Source: Watersipora subatra
Lineage: Eukaryota; Bryozoa; Gymnolaemata; Cheilostomatida; Watersiporidae
Length of the DNA stretch: 64,000 bases
Direction of reading: 5' to 3'
NCBI RefSeq assembly: GCF_963576615.1
Contig: NC_088708.1
Span: 8,122,001-8,186,000 of the forward strand
Shown here: positions 1 to 25,800 of the stretch, one piece after another
How positions within the stretch are numbered: position 1 is the stretch's first letter
Layout of the letters: every line of letters begins with the position of its first letter
Made by a program: the position numbers and the translations under genes
Notes under the pieces: model-generated
The model's input: only the letters and a program-made list of their open reading frames with translations
Told to the model about the DNA's origin: nothing
Database searches by the model: none

Positions 1-1124
1 TATGCAAATGAGGGAGAAATTAGGGTCTAAAGCCTCGCACCAGCGGACAATTGGTTAAATGGGGACCTAAGCAGGTTAACGTTGGATTTCAGCTCTAAAA
101 TTATGCTCAACTCACATCCTAACTACCCTTAGTGCTTGATGCAATGAGGACAGGGCTGTATCTACCTGTTTGAAAATGGTACTGCGGGGAGCGCCTTCTC
201 AGTGGGGGGGGGTCCGGGGGGTTCTCCCCTGGGAAATTTTATAGTATAACTAGTCAAAATGGTGCAAATCTAGCACACTTGGCTCCCGATGGGGCTCATG
301 TTCTAACAGCAAATTTGACATTGTAAACCAGTTTTCTAAACACAAAACTGTTTATTAAGATTGTCTTTAACAACACTTATTAAAAATATAATGTGAATGA
401 AAGCTGGTAAAGGGGTTGGCCACAGCTAACATGAGGTAGAATTATCACCAAGTACAATGCTGAATGGTGTAGGAGACAAGTAGTCTCCTATAAAATGATC
501 TCCAAACCAAAGCATAGCAAACCTACATGCCCATATAACTCAAATAACCTGTCATAAACATGTTTCAAATAATAAAAATATGTTCAGTAACTCTGTTCTT
601 GACTTCTCAGACTTCATAGGCAGCTCTAAGAATCAATATGATCCTATCGAGATTGAATGACAGCTTTAGTCTGACTACGGCTGACAGCCTAAAAAGTGCA
701 TTTTCATTCGAGCATAACGCTTCAAATTGACAAAATTAAAAGTTAATATGAACTTTGAAACATTAAAAACAATGTTTTGATTAGATTTATGTAGTTTTTC
801 ACTGTCTTACCCTTTCTGAATCAGCATATTTACTTCTGGAGTTGAAAAAAAATTGAAAGCGAAAAATTTAAAGTGACCGCGATGATTTCCGGTTTAGCTA
901 GATGTCAAAAAAGATGTAGTATTTTAGTTTAAACTTTTGTCATAGACATCATTGACGCATATTTGTATGTTTGTTTGATTAGCCAGAATTTTTTTTCAAC
1001 TAATCAAAAATATTCTTCTGTAATTTGAAAATAATGATACAAGGAATAGATAAAATTCAGAGGCAAGATAACTCACGTTGGGTGCCTAGCAACGTTATAA
1101 ATACGGGTGTTAACTTCGTCGAGT

Positions 1125-1314
1125 GCGAACGAGTTGAGCTCTCGCGGGCCACATAAAATGACGTGGTGGGCCACATGCGGCCCACGAGCCATGTGATTGA
1201 CACCTGTGTTCTAGAGCACAAAACATAAATCCGGGAGGTTTTATTTTTGCGGGAGGGTAATCTCAATTCCAGGAGGGTCCCGCAAAATCCGGGAGAGTTG
1301 ACAGCTCTGCTTGC
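1125..1314 (-). mobile_element. Abutting ends of two old DNA transposons
   Basis: On the minus strand, CAGAGCTGTCAACTCTCCCG at 1314 starts one inverted-repeat end (recurring CCTCCCGG/GCGGGA motifs to about 1220). CACAGGTGTCAATCACATGG at 1208 starts another with GGGCCGCATGTGGCCC. The latter resembles the termini of hAT families. Partner ends were not found. Confidence 0.4.
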
Positions 1315-1673
1315 TGCATGGACGCAGTAACGCAGGGTAATGGCAAATGCAGAATTGCCATTATCATCAGGTAGCACACTATCTACTCTGGGCTAATTAA
1401 AAGCTCAACGATTTGGCTACCATTATTGTTAGTAGCTTTCTGGGATCTAAGGCTTTCAACTAGCTCTGATTATGACCCGAATGTCGGTCAAGAAAACAAA
1501 TGTTGTCATATGGGTAATTACAGATGCACTGTCCCTTTGCAGATTCTTCAGATGGGGATACGTAGATGTAAGCTACCGCATGCCTGTCATCATCTTTTAA
1601 TAGAGAAATTGTATATTAACTAACTTGTTTGTGCTAAATTCTGGTTTCGTTTTATCAAACTTATTCTGATACA

Positions 1674-2109
1674 GTCATACCTTGGCTTTTAAAGATTCTG
1701 TTCTCGACAAAATTGAATTTTTGACCAGCAAATTCAAGATTTTTACGCCACTGACTTTAACCAGAAATTTGATTTTCGACCGTATCTTACTGTACTTGAA
1801 AATAAAATTTCATGTTACAATTGGTGGAAATATAAAAAACAAATGTTTCTGCTAAGCTTTTCTTTTCACATGATCTTTGCTAAAGCACATTATTTTGCCG
1901 TTTCATAAGAATTATTTTAGATCATAACATAAGTGTAGGCTAGCCTTTGCTGCTTTAACATTCATGTTAAAATTAATAAAAATATGGTTTTTTTCATGTG
2001 CTTTGACTGTGTTTTATTCTAATAAAAATATTTATTTCTACACTTTGTTATTTATAGTATACAGTACAGAGACTTTGAGTAAACAAGGCTAAGATACGAG
2101 GTGCTACAG
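1674..2109. mobile_element. Possible degraded Tigger-like element
   Basis: CAGTCATACCTTGG after TA resembles the Tigger terminus of 27801. A weak inverted partner (CTGTAGCACCTCGTATCTTA) ends at 2109. Very diverged. Confidence 0.3.
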
Positions 2110-2213
2110 ATACAGTAGTACAGTACATTCCTCAACCTAGTCTAGTCTATAAATAGATTTTTATTAAACAATCTCTGTATTTTACATCAGCAAAATTCAT
2201 AGACACTCCATGG

Positions 2214-2570
2214 ACACACCTAGGTTAATCATCTCAGAACATCGAACACACCTAGGTTAATCATCTCAGAACATCGAAACACCTAGGTTAATCACCTCAG
2301 TACATCGACACACTTAAGTTAATCACCTCAGTACATCGACATCACTAGGTTGATCACCTCGGTACATCGACAAACCTAGGTTAATCACCTCAGTACATCG
2401 ACACACCTAGGTTAATCACCTCAGTACATCAACATCACTAGGTTGATCACCTCGGTACATCGACAAACCTATGTTAATCACCTCAGTACATCGACATACC
2501 TTGGCCAATCACCTCGGTACATCGACAGACCTAACTTAATCACTTTGGTACATCGATACACCTAGGTCAA
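2214..2570. repeat. Minisatellite, about 11.5 copies of a ~31-bp unit
   Basis: Unit CACCTAGGTTAATCACCTCA followed by GTACATCGACA, imperfect. A higher-order ~93-bp block (three units, with the GTTGATCACCTCGG variant first) repeats at about 2342 and 2435. Confidence 0.92.
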
Positions 2571-3128
2571 TAAACGCAAGTCCGTAATTGATACCTGTGT
2601 GTATTCTCAAATTCGGAGTTATCTTCTATACACTGATTCAAATGATACACAATCGACAGGGTAATCGTTCTTATGACCAGAGGTAAGCCTGTAAAAGAAT
2701 TTCAGTTATCCTAGCTTAAAAACATTTAATATTGAAGGTCGGATCTACTTTCCCTGCTTTCCTGCTGCTTTCCCTCTCCTGAAGGCCTACACTGCCCCGC
2801 TGCCAATGAGGCCACTACGACCCAATGCTCGTGTCGCATTTTGTACCCATATCACCGCTAAAACTACAGCAATTCTTTTAACAATTGTGAAAAAAAGGCC
2901 GTTGAAAGCTGAACGCGACATAACTTTCAAGTAAAGTTCACGTAGGGCGCACTTCCATATATTTCCTTTCCGCCTCATGGAGACTTTGTGAATAAAAAAG
3001 ACGTATCTAGAATATGCCCTTGCAGGACAGTTAAAGTAAGAATAAGCTACCCTTGCACAACAGCCAGAATATTTACCTGCAAGATGAGAAATGATTCACA
3101 GTTCAGCCTGTCCACCAAATGCACATAC

Positions 3129-14803
<11,675 letters not shown>

Positions 14804-14832
14804 GGCACCAAATCATTGAAAAACAGTTTCAC

Positions 14833-17800
14833 TTTAAAATAGATACTAGCATCTAAAAATAAAGTAGAACAGCTTATAGAATTCAGAATCAGCGTTGATA
14901 CACCTAAAATATTGAAGGAAAACTATTGTTATCCCAAGTCAATGATAACTGAATTATTCCTGATTTTGCGTTTAGTCTATAAGATTCATCGGTTTAACAT
15001 ATATAAAACAAATCTTCTATGATGCAATGACATTAAAAACAAGGTATATATTTAGTTTCAAAATAGGCGATGCTGTCTTTTAATTATATCATGATGGATT
15101 CCACCGAATGAGGTGTTTGGTTATGAGGATATACAGACTACTACTGACAACTCTCTCCTATATCTGTAAGGCGTTAACCATGAAAGAAACTACAGTCCAA
15201 CTTGGATATACACAATTCATCCATTCTGATATTTATTTCGCATGTTGAAATCATCACGAGTTGAAGCAAATATTCTTATAAAAACACATTGTAATTTGTT
15301 TCATTCAGTCCAGAGCCAACTTCTACCCAAAATATTTCAAGTAATTACATGTAGTACTAAAACTTTGAGTTATAAAAAACTAGGAACAAAGTAAATGTAA
15401 AAACTTAAGTTAAATTATATGTAAAAACTAAATTAATAAGGTGTTAATCCATAAAAAAGAAGTTTTTATTGTTATTTGACCTTGGAGACCAAGTTTAGGC
15501 TCGGCAATGTTTAGGTTTAGAGGTAGAGGATGTAGTAGAAAAACATGGCATAACAAACATTAACTTTGACTAGATATAGTTTAAATCAACTTACTGTATA
15601 AAATCCTTTGCTATTTTACATTTTATATTTAATTTCTGCCAGATCCTTTTACCTGCCAAATGTAATGCTTCATGAAAATTTACAAAAAGTTGGTTGTAAA
15701 TTGTTTTGTATATTAAAACACACTTTTCCTTGACTATCAAAAAAATCATATGCAGACGTGATTGTGAGTCGTAGTTTGACCAACTCTGATAATCTGGCTC
15801 AGGTTTGTTTCAACGAGCATTGTAGTCCAACTTACAGACTGAATGTCTATTAACTAATACAGGCGGATAAGCCTGTCTATTCTCTACAGGACTAACATGT
15901 AAGTTAGGTGGCTTCACACATGGCAGCAACGAGAGTGGGTAACTATTTACATAATATTTACCTTGCCTAGCCACCTTCTACCTACTAGAAAGGGGTTATT
16001 TGCTCGTTATTCTGGCCAACTGGAACAGAGTGAACGCGCTTAGATTATGGCCTAGCTCTAGCAACACATTAAATAAATGTATGCAAATCTTTGTCCAGAT
16101 CACAAAAAGGACAATAAGCTTTGTTGCTAAAGAGAGATAGAAAATAAGAATGCAGGTCATTTCTATGTGTATAAACTTTACCGTGAGAACTGAATACTTC
16201 TAGTGATCCATTCCTCTATGCCCTTAGTCAGTACTTGGGAGCGCCAATCAAGAGGCCACAAAAAAGTGCTCCTATGCCTCTTACCAATACCTGAATCTTA
16301 TGTTTGGTTTTACTACCTAAAATTGCCTAATGATAAATTAATTTTCTGGTGAGATTTAGTCATAAGTAATTTTACCCAACGGCAGCCAAGTTACTCAATT
16401 GTGTGGCAGACATTACAGTTATTATCAGGTCATTCAAAATTGCTTCTATTACCATCTGGAAAATTCATTTATTTTCAAAAACCTGTGTTGTACATCAAAA
16501 CCTTGGCACTATTCCAAGTTTTTGGAGACATTTTGGATTTAATAACACAGATTTGTCGTTGGCGCCCTTGCGATTATCTACTGATTATCAGTTGGTTGCT
16601 TTGGAAACATTTTCATTAAAGGTTGACTTGCAACAAAATTTACATTACAGTTATTTGGTATTAAAAGATTCACCATGTCTTACTCTGTCGTGTTGTAGGT
16701 GCAAAATATGTGGAAATGTGATTACAAGCTCTTAAAAGCTAAAAAACGAACAGTTAATCGCAGCCATTACGAAAACGCCGCAGGTTGAAAACCCTTTCCA
16801 AAACAGCTCAAATGGGATGTAGCTGAACATCGTGGCTTCTGTTTACACTTTCATGCAACCTCATTCGTCGAAATATTTTCAAAAATATACTTCACGCATT
16901 TAATAAAACCAGGTCTATTGTCCTTGCGCGTCTATTTCATTATCATTGTAATGCTGTCACTTTGAGCACTAATATCTCAAAACCTACCATAAAAAATCGT
17001 TTAATTATTTAACCTTAGCTCGAAGGAGTGCATATCATTCTCTGATAAACATGAGGAGCCTGTTGGTCACCTGATAGTCAAAAATGCCGCAGAAATTGTC
17101 CGCGCCATTTGGCAGGAAGTATGGATCACATGATCAGATTACGACTACATGTAGATGATTAGAGCTGACTAAAACGAAACTGTAAAGTAGTGAGCATCTA
17201 TATTTGATACGAGCTTTCCGGTAGAACTCAGTGTTTGTCATAAACTAGTGCTATGAGACGTTTTATATTGAGCCTTTCATTGGTCTTTAATTTTACATGA
17301 TAACATCACATGTCAAAACAATAACCACAATGTTTGAGAACGTCATCAAAATAAAGAGAATCCAAACTACGGCATTTTTGTGATGGCCGCAATTAACTGT
17401 TCGTCTTTGCGCTTGTAAGAGCTTGTAATCACATTTCCACATATTTTGCACCTACAACACAGCAGAGTAAGACATGATGAACCTTTTGATACCAAATAAC
17501 TCTCATGTAAATTTTGTTGCAAGTAAACCTTTAACATGAGAATTTACTGGGTCAGTTTTTGTTTTTAGCCATTCGCTGGTTTATAAGAAATTAGGGATAT
17601 ACATGTACAATAGAAATGATTTTTTTAATATGTCCTGCCTGTAATGGACAACAGTGAGAGGCTGACATTATTGACACTCACTGCACAACTTCGAAACCTT
17701 TCAGCAATGGCGTGTAATTTTGTAGTAAACCACTTTCTAACCAATGTAGTTCTACCATGCATATAGCTGTGCATACTCCATTTAACTAACCTAGAAATAT

Positions 17801-19823
17801 ACTGTACAAATGAAATGTTTTGAGTAACACAAATCTATGTGTTGTAGCCCATGGCTTGTGCACCGCATGACTTATGGTTTTGAAAGAAGACACTATAAAA
17901 ATTATAACTGGTTATTGTAGTCTTTTCAGAACCAACACTGGTAATCCATCATTTTCCAAAAGTTTATCAAGACATAGTCATATTCTTAGTTTTATCTTAA
18001 ACACAGCCAAACATAGCCTTTTTAACTGCTCAAATTTTGGCAGGCTGCTTCAGTGTTAATGAAGCAACATACCAAAATTAGCTAAATTACCATTTTGTCG
18101 TAATTCAGCCGTTGTGTTCTGTTTCAATCATGTCCTTTTATTTATCAACAAAAACATACCAACTGATGTCGCTACCTATTAAATTAGTCCGAAATAATCA
18201 AGCAACCTAGCATGAATCTCGAACAGTTTGCTTAACAACACCAAAATGTTTATAAACCTATTACAAACGTATTACAACCACAACCATAGCAAAAGGGAAT
18301 TTAGAAAACGAGCGCTTTTACTCCAACAGGTTCAAACTTCCCTTTCAAGCCTTATTTATTTCAGGTCTAAAATACCAACCTGCTAATAACATGTTAGGGT
18401 TCTGTTCCCGGTAAGACCAATGGTGGTGGCAAGGCCATTTGACCTTAAAATGCTCTCTCCACCAAACGTGACAGGTCAGTAAACACTCATTTGGAAACTG
18501 CAAGGGCGGATGAATTCTTAATGAAGAATCAACAGCTGTTCATTGCAACCGTGTATGTCTGTGGTCATCGAGCTTTCCTTGTCAGTGCTCAAATATGCCT
18601 AACCAAGATCACAGAGCCATTGATTGTACGATAATGTTATTTTTGGACAGCTTCTGCTTGCAACTAATCTAAACGAGCAGATCCTACACTCAACCATCAA
18701 GAGCGTGCCAGCAACACACGAACAATAGAAATATTTTAAGATGTAGCTGTAACCCTAATGTCCTAACTTCATAGCAATTCTGTTGATAAATATTGTCACC
18801 AAGCAATATGCTTTTTATATTGGGACCGTCCTTTACAAGTTTATTTAGTTTTTTTTTAGGATCAATTTTACATTGAGGATACATGTGGTTGAAAACAAAA
18901 TCAGTCAGTTTGTAGTTATATTTTAGTATTAGCACAATAGGTTCTGCATTTCCCTTGCACTAATTAGCTAAGCTAAATGGGAAAGAAAATTTGAATTACT
19001 TCATAATTATGTTTTGTAGCTTTCTTATTCGCCATTGAAGTATACCGTTTTGTGTTTCATAATACTTTTCTTTTGCGTTGAATCTAATTTTTTTACTAAA
19101 AACCTTTTTTATGGTTGCTTGCTTACTTACAAGTTCGATTACTAAAACAAATATTTAGGCTGAGCGGCTCTCTCATAGTTTCTCCTGCTTTATAACATTT
19201 TATGCAGTGCTCTTACATCTGTACCACTATATCTTGGTGAAAACTACGTCTACAAGTTCTGTAGGTAGCCTCCAAAACCTGTCTGAAAATTCAAGGTTGA
19301 TATTCGAACTGTTTTTAAAATCCTACTGTTAATTATCCCAGATTAACGACAAAAGAGACTATAAGTATCGAAACATACAACTTTTACAAACACCAATATC
19401 AGAGCTACGGAAACTACTTCATCTTTAAGACGTTTAGGACCAACAGAATATCCCGAGACAGCGGATTCGCGTTTTCTATTACCGGATATACTCTAATCTT
19501 AAAACTTCATTTGTTTTAACTACAGTACTGTACATCAAATTAATGATCATATTTATTGTAAATTATTTGTTTATTAATAATTGTTTTACTAATTAACCAT
19601 TTAACTTTGTTTAGTTATTTTATTAAAATTGTTGCAGTATTCGTGGCTCCAGTTTAACCGTTTGCTCCAATGTTTGCCTCGTATTTCCGTTTGATTTCAT
19701 TCAGCCAAACAAACTTGCGATCTATAAGATTTCGGGTGATTAACTTATTAGTGGAGTGGTGCTACCTTTGTGTGCGTTTCAGTTTGGCTTTTTATTACTG
19801 TTGTAACAAAGTATATTTATATA
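14833..19823. other. Divergent intergenic region between membralin and ERGIC1
   Basis: About 5 kb holding both 5' ends, so promoters and 5' UTRs of both genes should lie here. Apart from the family A element at 16620-17530 I see only AT-rich unique sequence. No TATA or initiator could be assigned. Confidence 0.7.
16620..17530 (+). mobile_element. TTAA foldback element family A, copy 1
   Basis: 911 bp between TTAA (16616-16619) and TTAA (17531-17534). Terminal inverted repeats of about 170 bp begin AGGTTGACTTGCAACAAAAT. The centre is shared with the other copies (about 16840-17250). TTAA target sites suggest mobilisation by a piggyBac-type transposase, but the AGG terminus is atypical for that group. 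Lies in the intergenic stretch between membralin and ERGIC1. Confidence 0.92.
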
Positions 19824-19843
19824 ATGCAGTTCAACTTACGCAG
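19824..19843 (+). CDS. ERGIC1: ERGIC1 coding exon 1 (20 nt of coding)
   Basis: ATG plus 17 nt encodes MQFNLR and two bases of codon 7. The donor is CGCAG|GTAAGG. It fits the phase needed by exon 2 and the family N-terminus (M-P-F-D-x-R-R-F-D-I-Y-R-K). It is very short, so the call rests on donor, phase and similarity together. Confidence 0.82.
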
Positions 19844-22800
19844 GTAAGGCAATAACTCGTGCGACTTGAAAAGACAGTTTGGGTATAACAGCAGTATATC
19901 CTACATATAAATTATACTGATGACGCATGCATACTTTTTAGTGTCAAACAAAGCTTAGTTGCACTTGGATCTATTTTGTGTTGACAACCAACTTTATATT
20001 AATTAAAATGTAAGTGTGAACAATTCTTTGCTAACGTGAACTACCAGCTCACACAACAGATTATTTAAAACTGAATAGTGGTCCAAGCAAAGCATTTCAT
20101 CTGCTCTGCGTCTGGCTGCTTATCACAATAAGTTTTAATTAAATAGTAAATAGAGTTAATTGTAACAGAACTGTCATTTTGGTCAACTGGTTCACATATG
20201 AATGCGCAATTACGACATGCAGGGCTCACTAGACTTGTTCTTATCTAAGAGATTTGTGATACCAGTGAGTTTAATAATACCAATAATATTCAATTTATTG
20301 TATATATCAAACCATTTTTTAAAAATTTTTACAAAAATAAGTGTTCAAAAGATGGTTGTAACATATATGGGCAAATTTATCAGCAAATAAATTGGCGTAT
20401 AAAATGTAATAGGCCAAAAAATGATTACAGTAAAACCACTAATTGAACGTCATGGTGCTCTATTTTTCAACCCTTCCTCTATAGTGCAATTGGAGGTGGT
20501 GTTTAAATAGAGGTTGCCGTTGTATTTTTCAAATGGCTTGTCAGATGTTTGAGAAGATAAATTTTGCCCTTTTACAGGTCGATGTGAATGTCGCCTATGT
20601 TTTGCCCTCTTTTTCTGGTAGAGTGATATTAAACCTTTTGGATGCAAAAAAATCTGCTAACTTATCTGCAACTTGTCGAAGGTGTCTTAATAAATATGTA
20701 TTGAGAAACTGAGAAAGATCTCTACCAGGTGATATCTATTGCTTGCAAGTAATCTGTGATGATATTATAGCCTGTGTCCTGCTTTGCCGTTTGTTGGAGC
20801 TTTCATTTTATATTTTATTCTAAATTTTAAGACATATTTTTATTTTATATCTCTATTTAACAATGCTACATAAAAGCTCATTGCACTCAGTGACGTGTTT
20901 ACTAGTTTGCAGCCAAAACTAGCTTTTATATGCAATAGAAGAGGAGTTATGCGCGCCCATCCATTGTAAGATCATATTATTGCAATGATTCTATCAAATA
21001 AGATGCTATAAATTTGCAAATTCACAAGTTACATAATGATAATCTATCAAATGCTACAAATATATATTCATGAACAAGTGACATGAATGAACCATACTCA
21101 TAATACATGCAAAAACAAAAATGTATGTTTTTAAAACAAAAATATTTGCACCCTTTGCTCAGCCAGCTGCATTCTGATTGTTGCTTTCGATGGAGTGAAC
21201 ATCTTCTGGCAGTCCAATAATTTCCACAATGTCTTCTGACCTCAACTCTTCTTCTGCACTGCTGAACTAGTCGACATTAGCATCCAAAAAAAAATTTTTG
21301 GTAGCTCAAAACTTTTATGCATTGCACTTAGCACAAGTGCAATGCGTAAAAGTTTTGACCTTTAAACGCAACCTTTAGCCTAAAACTAGTCGTTTATCTA
21401 CCGTAGTAAGTGTATACTGTTTTTATATACTTGTACATCGAAGTATCAAACCGCGTTAAACAAGGAACTACTATTAGCCTGAGACCGCTATTGATTATTT
21501 CTATGGTGGTTGTTGCTTTCAAAGTTTTAATGAAAAAAGAACGAAAAGCTTTGGAGTAAGACAAAAGAGAATTAATTGTTGTTGATGTTGACGATTTATT
21601 ATTAATACGATTTTGCGGAAACTTTTCTACTGATTAATTAATATTATTGGTTCGTAAAGAGATCAAAGATTGTCAAAGTGGTGGTCAAATAGAGGTGGCG
21701 ATCAAATAGAGGTGGCGTTCAATTAGAGGTTTTACAGTAGCTCAGCTGTAAAAACAGAGAAAAATTTACTGTAATGCAGAGCGGATAAGCAAAAAAACCT
21801 GATATCCTAAAAAAAAAATTATTATTACCATATCTTTGAATATTGGAAGCGCTTGACCTTCCAATGAAAAAAACATTGGATGAACCTTGAATGGAGAAAA
21901 CATTTCACTACATCAAATCTGCTGCACTGCTAGTCTGTCAGCTCTGAAAATACAATGACTTTGTCCGAGAATGGTGAAGGGCCATCTCTGCACTAACATT
22001 CCCTTTGTGAAAGTCACATAGGCCACAAGAGTATTGATGACTGCCCAAATATAGGTTAGGTAGGGAAGAAGTGTTTCATTAGCTGCATTCAAAAAAGTTT
22101 GTCATGTTGTTGTAAAATCTGTTTTTAAACACCTTATGTCATGCTTGCCATTACTAAAATATGTTTTGATACTGGAACTTCCTGACTACACCACCTATTT
22201 CTCATTCTGTAGCTCTATTTTGACACGGAGTTGTCCCTCCACTGAAATGGTAAAGTCCTTTACTTTTTGATGAGATCTTGTTTTATTGTTTGTAATTGCT
22301 TGATTTTATCTAACCTTGAGTGTGCAATTTAAATCTTTAAAAGCTATATAATAAGCAGGTACGGTAAACAATCAAATTAGGTAATAATAGAATAGAAGGT
22401 AATCTGCAGAAATACTAGTGGTTGGTCGTGTCTACACTTGTTGAAGTACTATCTCTTTGTTGAATTTTTAGCTTGAAAATTATGATTAATTTTGGTAAAA
22501 CCTATGTCAACTTTGTGTTATTGGGTTTTCTATTCAGTGGCCCAGGAAAAAGACTTATAAGGACTTGTAATCATCAATCTCTCATTATTTAAACCAAAGT
22601 GTAATTGTTTTAATGCTAATAGTTTTTAATTGCTGAACAGTGAACAGGTTTTGGTAAGGGTGTTAAATATGTTAATTTGCCCTTTTCATAATTTTTCAAA
22701 AAAAATTTTAATTCAAATTAGCGTTTGTGATTAAAGAGCATTTCATTGCCGGCCTGATTTTTGGTGGCACCATACTAAACAATCCATTTAGTGCTTATAC

Positions 22801-25800
22801 GTAACCATAAGTTCTGGATATACATCTTGTATATGCATTAGCTGTGGTACTTGTGCTAAAGCAGTATACAACTGCTGTTAACATTCATAGGTTTACCGTA
22901 TAAACAATGTATTGCATTAATTTTTAAATGTCTTCCAATCATTCTCCCACTAATCATTAATAAATAATAACGCTCCTTTGCCATAGTGTTTCTTCTCAGT
23001 TTAGCAAACTCTAAGTGAACTACTCCAGTGCTTGCTTTAGTGATCCTTCCTCAGAGCCATAGTTCATATTACACTGCATTGTGTTCGACTATTTGAAACA
23101 ACTTAATATATAATTATGTTAATCGATTCAAATGAATAAAACAAATGAGTTTCACAAAGTTGGCTAAATTGTATCATGTTGTCCAAGGTTTAAAATTGTC
23201 AACTTCGACTCAATTCTTCGCAATGAACACGCTCCTAAAACAATAAAGCTCAAACATTTCTAGTTTGTTGTATGCCATTGTGCTGGCATAGGTAGCACAT
23301 TGTCCATGGTGTTAATAAATGTCAGTTGAATACATGATAGCAAGCTTTCCTTTTATTTGAAAAACTGAAGATGTAGTGATGAAATGCAAGTATATAAGCT
23401 CAGTAAGCCTAGAATTTGCTGGAAACATATGCTAAGTGATAAAAAGCAAAGAACATTCATCATAGTGTAAAGAAATGTTTATGAATTTTGAGTTTCAATG
23501 CAGTTTCATTTAAACCAAGTGCTCGAAACTAATTTTATGAAAACTGTCCTATTTCAGAATAAAAAACGCTAACTATTTTGAGTGGTCGCTATTTCTCATA
23601 TGACAGGACTTCTTGTAAAGGCTGGAATCCAATCCTTCTTTGCCTCACCGAAAGAAAGACAATATTGCTATGCGTCATAAACTCAATTGGTTTCTAAAAT
23701 TCTAAAAATTGAGTCACTCTTGAACTACTTAAACGAAATATGCATGGACCTCTACTTTTAACCTACTGCGTGGCAGCTTGAATAACAGTGTAGGTATTTA
23801 ATTGCATACTCTACCAAACAGCCACCTTAAGGTTTCAGTCTTATTTGGTAGGTATTTGTTACATGACTATTATTATCATTATTATTACATATCTTTTTAG
23901 TTTCGACATTTATCGCAAGATACCGAAAGACCTGACTCAGCCGACTACGACTGGCGCAGTCATATCCATCTCTAGTATTTTGTTTATTTGTTTTCTCGTC
24001 ATCTCCGAAGCAGCTGCCTTCCTCAATACAGAATTGTGAGTGCCTTTTCATGTAGCCTACAGTCTAGGGAGCCTACAGTCTTAGTAGAAGGTCAACCAGA
24101 TGTTTTAATATGGACATCTCATGTTTAGTCCATACAGACTGCAGCTGTAAACGGCTGTTGAGCTTAAAGCTTCACCATTTCCAAAAATCACCAGACAATT
24201 CATTATTACGAGTTGATGATTCACGATATTATTATGTAAAAACTTGTAAATTTTTTTCAATATTTCTTTGCATATTTTAATGTAAAAGTATTTATTTTGT
24301 GTTCGTGATCATTAGAAATATGTATTTCATTAATGACCGTGTGCGTGGAAGGCCATGGGATGAGCTCATTGTCGTACTAAAAGGCCTCTGAGTTCTAGTA
24401 TCACTCACCCTGAACATAGGCAGGTGTCAGATAAATCATTATTACACAATTATATCACTTATACAAATGGCGCAATATCTCTTTAAATGGTTGCGATTTT
24501 TCAATCTTCTACCTTAAAAATCTCTATCAAACAATTGAATCGCCATATCGTGAAGCTCTAATTGAACTTAGTACATCAATTTATATGGCTAACATCTTAC
24601 ACTCGGTTGTTTACTATTTGAGAGTTTATATGTTGTCATTGTATAGTTTTGTGATACGCGTGTTTCTGCAGTTTGCTAAATTTTGTGTGATTGTAATTAA
24701 TGTCTACCATCACATGTCTAGCAGTGCTGCTTTTCTTCGCTCCAACTCTTGCATACGGTGTGCTTTTATGTTGTGATTTAGTTCCTCTCAGATGTTTGTG
24801 ACGAGCCCGTCTGATGATGCTCAAGAGAGGATAACTGTTCGTATATCTATTGTTGTGCACTCCATGAACTGTCAGTGTGAGTCAATCGTCTTCTCTTTGT
24901 TTCTACATTCTCATAATCAAACTGTTTGTTGATATTTGTTATTATCACCGTGTTAAGTTTTCTTATCAACTTTGGTGTAACATAGCGGTGTCTGTTTGCT
25001 GATTGGTGTAGTTGTCAGTTATCTATCACTGCTCGAGTCAACTTGGCAGGTTGAAACATAATTGTTCTGAGTTTGTGTTGTGCGATTAAAGGGTGATTAA
25101 ATTTATCAGGATTAAATTTGGTTCTTGGGTGAATAAAAGTATGGATTTCTGGCTCACATATGTTAGTAAATAATCGTAATACACCTGCTAAATATTCATG
25201 ATTTTAGTATAGTTGAAACTGACGATTTGCTTAGCATCAATGGCGATATAAACATGTTCATTTCAGATTGTGCCAAACACACACTGACACTGTCCGTGTG
25301 TATTGTAGCCTCATATCATTTGACTCAAGTATTTCGGAGACTGCTAATAGCGTTATATTATTTGGAAAAGCACTTTGTTTCATGACGTCATAAAACTTGA
25401 ATTACCTTAGACAAAAAGAGCCTTTTTGTTTACATCACGGAATTGTTGTGTAGTGAAAATTTGGAGCTGTTGCTTTATTCTGGTTATTCTTGTTGGTTTG
25501 GTCCAGTAATAATATTCATACTAGCCACTCTAGCTGCGCATTGCATTATAACAATCGATATATTGTTTACATCCAACTACTCAATTTTGTGCTAATTATT
25601 TTTTACGCCTCGTTTTTTATTCGTAAATGCTCAAGCATTACGTTAGTAGCATTCGCCTGTTTGTTGTTGAAGAGATATTTCAAGGATAGGAAGAGCAAGG
25701 GATGTTTGTGGTCTAAGGCTAAAACCTTGCTACTACCGCTCTATCACTTCAATGTTGGTGAGCTCCAATTGTGTGATACCCAGCATTAACACTAATATTA

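Noticed and set aside
16403..16735. A 110-codon plus-strand frame
   Set aside because: Its second part is the terminal repeat of a TTAA element, and the first part shows no recognisable domain.
18421..18480. A MVVARPFDLK-like peptide considered as ERGIC1 exon 1
   Set aside because: No splice donor follows in the right phase. The 19824-19843 exon has a good donor and correct phase.
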